A stretch of DNA of 14,749 nt from an uncultured Collinsella sp. GTDB taxonomy: Bacteria > Actinomycetota > Coriobacteriia > Coriobacteriales > Coriobacteriaceae. The number at the start of each line of letters is the position of its first letter. The stretch's first letter is position 1. Where the stretch lies: assembly GCA_900765185.1 (NCBI GenBank), contig CAAFQT010000021.1:1-14749 (forward strand). Direction: 5' to 3'. The notes beneath the pieces are model-generated. The model saw only the letters and a program-made list of their open reading frames with translations, was not told the DNA's origin and made no database searches. Below, piece after piece: positions 10,661 through 14,749 of the stretch. The position numbers were made by a program, and so were the translations under genes.

Positions 10661-13424
10661 CGGGCACCCCCTTCTGCTTTAGCCTGCTGGCAATACCAGC
10701 ACCGATCTGCTGACCGGTCGTATACGCGTCAATGCTGTTGGCAACGGTGGCGTTAACGGTCACGTTCACCTGGGCGCCGCCGCCGAAGTTTCCGTGTAGG
10801 CGGTCGAGCATACGAGAAATGCCAGCTTCGACGCTCTCTCTGACGCTGTTGCGCAGCTTGGCATCGGGCGTGACATGCTCAAGTCCGGCTTCGCCAACGC
10901 CGATAATCGATGGCTTGTCGAAAGAAGCACCCTTTGCGTACCAATTGACGCTGATGGACGGCAGCTTCACGACACCACCGATGTCACGCCATCTGACATG
11001 GAAATGCGGCATGCTGATGTGCGGCAAGCTTATTCTGATACCGCTGAAAGCGCTCTGAATCTTGCCGGGAATGCCGCTGACGAAGTTCCAGGCATCGCTA
11101 ATCGGGCTGGTGATGCTGTTCTTGACGTTGCTGAATACGTTGGCAACCTTGCTGCCAAGGCCGGGGAAGCCAAGCTTTTCGCCAATCGCGTTTCCGGCGT
11201 TTATCGCGTTGGTTTTCGCGTTGGTCATCTTCGTTTGGATGTTGTCCTTGATTGCGTTAAATGCAGTTGCCGCCTGCTGCTTCGCGCTGTCCCAATCGCC
11301 GCTGAGCGCGGATTTCAGTGCGGAAGACGATGCAGAAGCGACTGTTTTGCCTGTTTGCATATCATTCTGTATCGTGTCCTTGATACCGCCGAAGCACGTT
11401 GCAGCCCCGTCCTTCAAAGACTGCCATTTTTCGGAAGCGTCGCTTTTAAGCTGCTCCCATTTTTCGGAAGCGCCCTGGGCGATTTCGGAAGCCTTCGAGG
11501 TGACGGCCTCCTTTGCCCCTTCGATCTTCTCGGAAATAGCTGACTTCACGCCTTCCCATTTTTCGGAAGCTCCGTCTTTGATTTCCTGCCACTTGTTTGA
11601 GCAGTCCGATTTGAAGCCCTCCCACTTTTCGGACGCCTGCGTTGTGAAACCTTGGATTCCGCCGGTCACGGTAGACCAGATACCACCAAAGAAATCGGCA
11701 GCGCCACCAAAGAAATCGCATACTCCCTGCCATGCGTTCTGTACACCAGTGCAGAAGCCTTCCCAAGCCTGCTTGCCCTCGTCGGTGGTGGTGACCCACG
11801 TGACGATAGCCCCGACAATCGTTGCGATAAGGCCGACTACAACCATTATCGGATTTGCGGAAAGAACCGCACTGAAAGCTTTGAAGCCAATCGATGCAGT
11901 CTTAAGACCGGACGCAAATGCCGGCAACCCGCCGACAACCTTGCCGACACCCGTAGCCACAACGCCGAAGGCGATACCACCTTCAATCAGCTTGGCGGCA
12001 AGCTTTTTCTGCTCAGGCGTAAGGCTTTTTGCCCACTCGCCAAAAGATTTCAGTGCCCCTGCCGCATCCTCGACAACAGGAGCGAATTCCTCGCCGATAT
12101 CTGCACCGGCGATGGTGATGTCTTTGATTGCGCCCTTCATCTTGTCGGCGGCTGTGGTCGTTTCTTCCTTAAGGCCGTCAACGAACCCAGCGGCATCATC
12201 AATGGAGCCACCAAGGTTGCTCATGTTGATTCGCCCTGATTCGGCGGCGTCGATGAACGACGTTGCCGCCTTGGTACCGAACAGGTCAAAAGCCTTTGCC
12301 GTGGCTTCGGACTGCTTGGCCGGGTCTTGCAAATCCTGAACCAATCCGTTGAGCATATCGCCCATGTTGGTTCCCTCTTTGGCGCAGTTCGCGGCAGCTT
12401 TCTTTAATCCGGTAAGCATGCCATCGACCGGAACGCCAGCCGCTTCGAAGTTGCCCATCAGGGTAATCGAATCTTGCAGGCTCAAGCCCATCTCGCGGAA
12501 GGTGGCACCGTTGGTGTTAATCCCACTCGTGAGGGCATCGACGCTAACGCCGGTAGCGGTTGATACGCTGGCAATGTGATCGAGCAGGTTGCCCGTCTCA
12601 CTCTGGTCGACGTTCCACGCTTTCATCGACATCGACACGTTCTCGATGGACTTTGAAACGTCTGAATCGGTCACCTTCGCGAATTTCAGGAACTTCGTCG
12701 AGATATCGTCTAGCTTATCACCGGTCACTTGGAAGTGCGTGTTCACATCGCCGACAGCTTGTCCCACGGTATTGAAGTCTCCAGGTGCCTGTGCCGCAAC
12801 ACTCTTGACGCTCCGTCTGATTTCCTCGGCAGCGTCGCCGATCGCGCCAGCACCCTTGATTGCGATGTTTTCGCCTTCCTCAAGCTGGTTGAAGGCGCCG
12901 TACGCGGCGGTGGCAACGCTGCCGAAAATGGCAGTTGACTTAGTGCCGACGCTGCTGATCTTATCACCAGCGCTCTTGAGCTTTTCGGCGTTGTCCTCGA
13001 TTGTCTGCCCAAGCTGGTAAAGCTTTCCCTTGCTCGCTTCGGCTTCGTTCGAGGTTTCCTTGAGCTGCTTGCCGTAGCTCTCCAAATCCTTCTCGCAAGC
13101 CATGATGGAGCGTTGCAGCTGCTCGTATTGGCGCTGCTCAGTCTCGGTGAGCTGTGCGCCGCTCTGCTTCTTAGCGTCAAGCTCGGCAAGAGCCGACTTG
13201 TAGGCGGAAAGCCGGTCTTTCGTCTCGTTGTAAGCCTTGTTGAGTGACCTAACCTTCTGTTCCAAAAGCTCGGTGTTGCCGGGGTTGAACTTGAGCGACT
13301 TGTTTATATCCCTGAGGTCGCTTTGCGTGGCCTTCGATTCGGTTTGAATCTTTTTGAGCGCAGATTGAAGCTGCGTCGTATCTCCACCGAACTTGATGGT
13401 CAAGCCCTTGTAGCTTACGGCCAT
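10650..13424 (-). CDS. Tail tape measure protein
   Basis: Predicted 924-residue protein that sets tail length and is ejected with DNA. Residues 1-160 are strongly helical with coiled-coil character (TELLEQKVRSLNKAYNETKD). Residues ~165-430 match the phage tail tape measure core (PhageMin_Tail; ATGVSVDALTSGINTNGATF, LMGNFEAAGVPVDGMLTGLK). A hydrophobic segment at about 523-545 (NPIMVVVGLIATIVGAIVTWV) is a likely membrane-inserting helix. Residues ~596-675 carry SEKW-type repeats. The C-terminus contains GVGEAGLEHVTP, a usual tape-measure motif. The start has GAGGAGGT with a 6-nt spacer. At 924 residues it predicts a tail of roughly 140 nm using the usual rule of about 1.5 Angstrom per residue. 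Confidence 0.93.
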   Translation of the reverse strand: MAVSYKGLTIKFGGDTTQLQSALKKIQTESKATQSDLRDINKSLKFNPGNTELLEQKVRSLNKAYNETKDRLSAYKSALAELDAKKQSGAQLTETEQRQYEQLQRSIMACEKDLESYGKQLKETSNEAEASKGKLYQLGQTIEDNAEKLKSAGDKISSVGTKSTAIFGSVATAAYGAFNQLEEGENIAIKGAGAIGDAAEEIRRSVKSVAAQAPGDFNTVGQAVGDVNTHFQVTGDKLDDISTKFLKFAKVTDSDVSKSIENVSMSMKAWNVDQSETGNLLDHIASVSTATGVSVDALTSGINTNGATFREMGLSLQDSITLMGNFEAAGVPVDGMLTGLKKAAANCAKEGTNMGDMLNGLVQDLQDPAKQSEATAKAFDLFGTKAATSFIDAAESGRINMSNLGGSIDDAAGFVDGLKEETTTAADKMKGAIKDITIAGADIGEEFAPVVEDAAGALKSFGEWAKSLTPEQKKLAAKLIEGGIAFGVVATGVGKVVGGLPAFASGLKTASIGFKAFSAVLSANPIMVVVGLIATIVGAIVTWVTTTDEGKQAWEGFCTGVQNAWQGVCDFFGGAADFFGGIWSTVTGGIQGFTTQASEKWEGFKSDCSNKWQEIKDGASEKWEGVKSAISEKIEGAKEAVTSKASEIAQGASEKWEQLKSDASEKWQSLKDGAATCFGGIKDTIQNDMQTGKTVASASSSALKSALSGDWDSAKQQAATAFNAIKDNIQTKMTNAKTNAINAGNAIGEKLGFPGLGSKVANVFSNVKNSITSPISDAWNFVSGIPGKIQSAFSGIRISLPHISMPHFHVRWRDIGGVVKLPSISVNWYAKGASFDKPSIIGVGEAGLEHVTPDAKLRNSVRESVEAGISRMLDRLHGNFGGGAQVNVTVNATVANSIDAYTTGQQIGAGIASRLKQKGVPVGA
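11424..11636 (-). repeat. SEKW-type repeats in the tape measure gene
   Basis: The 15-mer ccatttttcggaagc occurs at 11424-11438, 11457-11471 and 11556-11570, with a degenerate copy at 11622-11636. Each encodes the ASEKW core. The units are imperfect and helical (SEKWEGFKSD, SEKWEGVKSA, SEKWEQLKSD, SEKWQSLKDG), suggesting expansion within the rod part of the protein. Confidence 0.85.
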
Positions 13425-13469
13425 GCCGTCACCTCCTCATGTTGTCAAAGTGCGCGATAAGCGCGTCAA

Positions 13470-13495
13470 TTTGCGCACCGTATACGGTGCGCAAA
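13470..13495. other. Perfect 26-nt palindrome between gpT-like and tape measure genes
   Basis: The 13-base half tttgcgcaccgta (13470-13482) is followed directly by its exact complement, ending at 13495. As RNA it could fold into an 11-bp stem with a 4-nt loop. It sits 46 nt upstream of the tape measure ATG and 10 nt after the gpT-like stop. No U-run follows. It may be an mRNA processing or regulatory hairpin or a dyad protein-binding site. Confidence 0.75.
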
Positions 13496-13505
13496 CGTGC
13501 TGCGT

Positions 13506-13718
13506 TTACCCGAAGAAGAAATCTTCGCCATCAGATGCGGCCTTGTCATCATCTGCATACGCCACGGCATCGTTAACGAAGTCGTGCAGCTCCATCACAT
13601 GCATAACCTGCCCATACGTCAGGCATTGCAAGTCTGAAATGGTCAGGCCGCATTGCTGCGCGTTGTAGATGTACAAAGCGCCCGCATCGTCCTTAAGCTC
13701 CTGCGGCAGCTCCGGCAT
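13506..13718 (-). CDS. Tail assembly chaperone, gpT-like frame
   Basis: A 70-residue frame (MPELPQELKDDAGALYIYNA ... DGEDFFFG) overlapping the gpG-like gene by 26 nt and lying just before the tape measure gene. In siphophages this position holds the T part of the G/GT tail-assembly chaperone pair, normally made as a GT fusion by programmed frameshifting; LTYGQVMHVMELHDFV resembles such C-terminal segments. The internal ATG at 13718 has no Shine-Dalgarno sequence, supporting expression by frameshift. This frame is +1 (equivalently -2) relative to gpG and is open upstream as far as a TGA near 13780. The chaperone coats the tape measure protein during tail assembly. Confidence 0.75.
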   Translation of the reverse strand: MPELPQELKDDAGALYIYNAQQCGLTISDLQCLTYGQVMHVMELHDFVNDAVAYADDDKAASDGEDFFFG

Positions 13719-13730
13719 CGGCGTTTTCGG
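13693..13730 (-). promoter_or_regulatory. Candidate programmed +1/-2 frameshift region (gpG to gpT)
   Basis: The gpG-like frame ends GCA GGA GCU UAA G, in which an internal AGGAG (13698-13702) directly precedes CUU AAG of the gpT frame. A +1 slip from GCU to CUU with the stop in the A site is reminiscent of the prfB (RF2) site, although the SD-like spacing is shorter. An A-rich stretch (gaaaac, 13723-13728) is another candidate slip point. No canonical -1 heptamer would give the right frame. Confidence 0.4.
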
Positions 13731-14106
13731 CGGTCTTGGATGCCACTTGCGTGGCGCTGCGAAAGTAGTTCGCCTGAATCAGCTCCCACACCTTGCTAGA
13801 CCAACTCTCTTCTGCCGATACGTCGAAAGCCTGCTCAGGAAGCGTTTCAAGCCAAACATTGAAGCCCGAAACGTTCTTATCGGCGGTCTTGCAGAAAGCC
13901 CAGAAAAATTGGGCCATCGAGAGGAACGGCGGAACCTCGTTTGTTTCGATGCCGTCCATAATCTCGGAAAGGCCGTCGTTGATGTCCTTCGCGCGGGTGT
14001 GTCCGTTCTCCTTCATATAGCGGAACTCGCCGTTGTAGATGATCGGCGTGAAAGCCGTAACGGCAACGGGGAACTCCCTATCGCCGACCTTGATAATGCC
14101 CTCCAT
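13693..14106 (-). CDS. Tail assembly chaperone, gpG-like
   Basis: Predicted 137-residue protein between the major tail protein and the tape measure gene, the conserved site of the tail assembly chaperone that binds and protects the tape measure protein until the tube polymerises. It begins MEGIIKVGDREFPVAVTAFT, then a helical domain (FLSMAQFFWAFCKTADKNVS), ending in an Ala-rich tail (TAENADAGAAAGA) overlapping the next frame. Layout and size match gpG-like proteins of Gram-positive siphophages, although sequence in this family is poorly conserved. The ATG at 14106 lies two bases after the major tail protein stop; only a weak GAG precedes it, so coupling is likely. Confidence 0.8.
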   Translation of the reverse strand: MEGIIKVGDREFPVAVTAFTPIIYNGEFRYMKENGHTRAKDINDGLSEIMDGIETNEVPPFLSMAQFFWAFCKTADKNVSGFNVWLETLPEQAFDVSAEESWSSKVWELIQANYFRSATQVASKTAENADAGAAAGA

Positions 14107-14108
14107 TG

Positions 14109-14723
14109 CTACTCAACCGTCCCGAAAACGGTAGATGCGTCAAGTGCTGCGGGCTTAAAATCAACCTTCACTTTCTCGAAGAACTTATCCCAATCATCAT
14201 TGTCGCTGTAACCGTCGTAATGGCATCCGCGCCAGCCGGAAGGCAGCGTGACGGGCTTCCACTCGAAATCAATGTCGAGCTGCGTGATGTCTAGCTTATC
14301 CTCAAGGGTCTTGGCATCCATGGACGGCTTGGAAGCCTTGCACATCAGATAGCAGCGGCGCTTGCCTACGGTCTTGCCGCTCTGCTGGCACATGAGCGCA
14401 AAAGGCATCGGGTCTTTGTCGGAAGTGCCAAGAATGTGGCCTGCTTCGTCGATGTCGTAGCCGGAAATCAGCGCAAGCATCTTTCGAAGTTCTGGCGTGG
14501 ATTCCATGTCTCGAACTGACATGGTGCCGTTTCCGCCGTTGTCGTGGTTATCGTCAATCCACACTTCGTCATCGCCGTAAGCTTTAGTGTTCTGCACGCT
14601 CGGCGTTGCCTTGATCTCAACCGTGCCGGGAATGTGGTATGGCTTCAGATAGGTCAAAGCCGCTACATCGACGCAAAGCGCAAGGTGCAGGTTCTTCACG
14701 CCGAAAAATCCGTTTCGTGGCAT
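14109..14723 (-). CDS. Major tail protein (tail tube), phi13 family
   Basis: Predicted 204-residue tail tube subunit. The start MPRNGFFGVKNLHLALCVDV and the following PYHIPGTVEIKATPSVQNTK, then RKMLALISGYDIDEAGHILG and DITQLDIDFEWKPV, follow the pattern of phi13-type major tail proteins (TIGR01603), which have the beta-sandwich tube fold. The C-terminus (DDWDKFFEKVKVDFKP) is typical of the family. The ATG at 14723 was chosen because GAGAGGA lies six bases upstream; TTG at 14738 is in frame but has no comparable site. It is followed two bases later by the gpG-like gene. Confidence 0.9.
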   Translation of the reverse strand: MPRNGFFGVKNLHLALCVDVAALTYLKPYHIPGTVEIKATPSVQNTKAYGDDEVWIDDNHDNGGNGTMSVRDMESTPELRKMLALISGYDIDEAGHILGTSDKDPMPFALMCQQSGKTVGKRRCYLMCKASKPSMDAKTLEDKLDITQLDIDFEWKPVTLPSGWRGCHYDGYSDNDDWDKFFEKVKVDFKPAALDASTVFGTVE

Positions 14724-14734
14724 ATCTATTCCTC

Positions 14735-14749
14735 TCAATCCTCGGTAAC
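14735..14749 (-). CDS. Possible 3' end of the gene upstream of the major tail protein (partial)
   Basis: The last bases of the window read, on the minus strand, gtt acc gag gat tga (VTED and stop), ending just upstream of the major tail protein Shine-Dalgarno sequence. A tail-completion or head-tail connector gene is expected here from the conserved order of siphophages. Four codons cannot show identity, and the frame may be fortuitous. Confidence 0.3.
   Translation of the reverse strand, partial: VTED

Noticed and set aside
11062..12339. Long rightward open frame of 425 codons
   Set aside because: It lies fully antisense to the tape measure gene, has Pro/Ser/Ala-rich low-information sequence, and no family pattern. 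The minus-strand frame there is a clear tape measure protein.
1..14749. CRISPR arrays, tRNA or rRNA genes, insertion sequences
   Set aside because: No regularly spaced repeats, cloverleaf-like sequences or transposase frames were recognised on either strand.

Overview
The window is the tail and lysis half of a temperate-type siphophage genome, most likely a prophage. Almost every gene reads leftward on the minus strand. From right to left the order is: phi13-type major tail protein, two overlapping tail-assembly chaperone frames (gpG/gpT-like), tape measure protein, distal tail protein (Dit), tail endopeptidase/tail-lysin protein (Tal), two small tail-region genes, a BppU-like baseplate upper protein, a 530-residue tail-tip protein, a reverse transcriptase, two small tail-fibre-associated genes, a holin, a membrane-anchored C39-like peptidase and a GH25 endolysin with three Cpl-7 repeats. 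The order is that of Gram-positive siphophages. The fairly GC-rich sequence and the GH25 plus Cpl-7 endolysin fit a gut Actinobacterium (Coriobacteriia) or a Clostridia host, but the sequence alone does not settle which.

The most interesting part is a complete-looking diversity-generating retroelement (DGR) at about 2.7-5.7 kb. A 110-bp template repeat (TR, 3912-4021) lies between the reverse transcriptase and the target gene. An ungapped 110-bp variable repeat (VR, 4129-4238) forms the 3' end of the target gene. All 17 TR/VR differences fall at adenines of the TR on the coding strand (10 A to G, 7 A to T). They change 14 codons, every one nonsynonymously, in a C-terminus that looks like a C-type-lectin fold. 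Around this core lie three consecutive inverted repeats at and just after the end of the target gene, and a structured non-coding spacer between TR and RT. No avd-like accessory gene is visible, and the RT motif 4 reads LGSYLSL rather than the usual DGR form GxxxSQ.

Region by region: 1-44 holds the end of a rightward gene, and a hairpin terminator at 77-103 separates it from the convergent phage operon. 118-2238 is the lysis cassette. 2238-2716 holds two small tail-fibre-module genes. 2725-4238 is the DGR. 4106-7164 is the host-recognition/baseplate module. 7176-14723 is the tail tip, tube and assembly module. Genes are packed with overlaps of a few bases, and Shine-Dalgarno sequences often overlap the upstream stop codon, so translational coupling in one long transcript is likely. 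The only gene-free stretch over 300 bases is 3754-4105, which holds the TR and its folded spacer.

Other points: a perfect 26-nt palindrome lies between gpT and the tape measure gene; the gpG-to-gpT frame relationship requires a +1 (or -2) shift rather than the common -1; and a membrane-anchored papain-fold peptidase sits between holin and endolysin.
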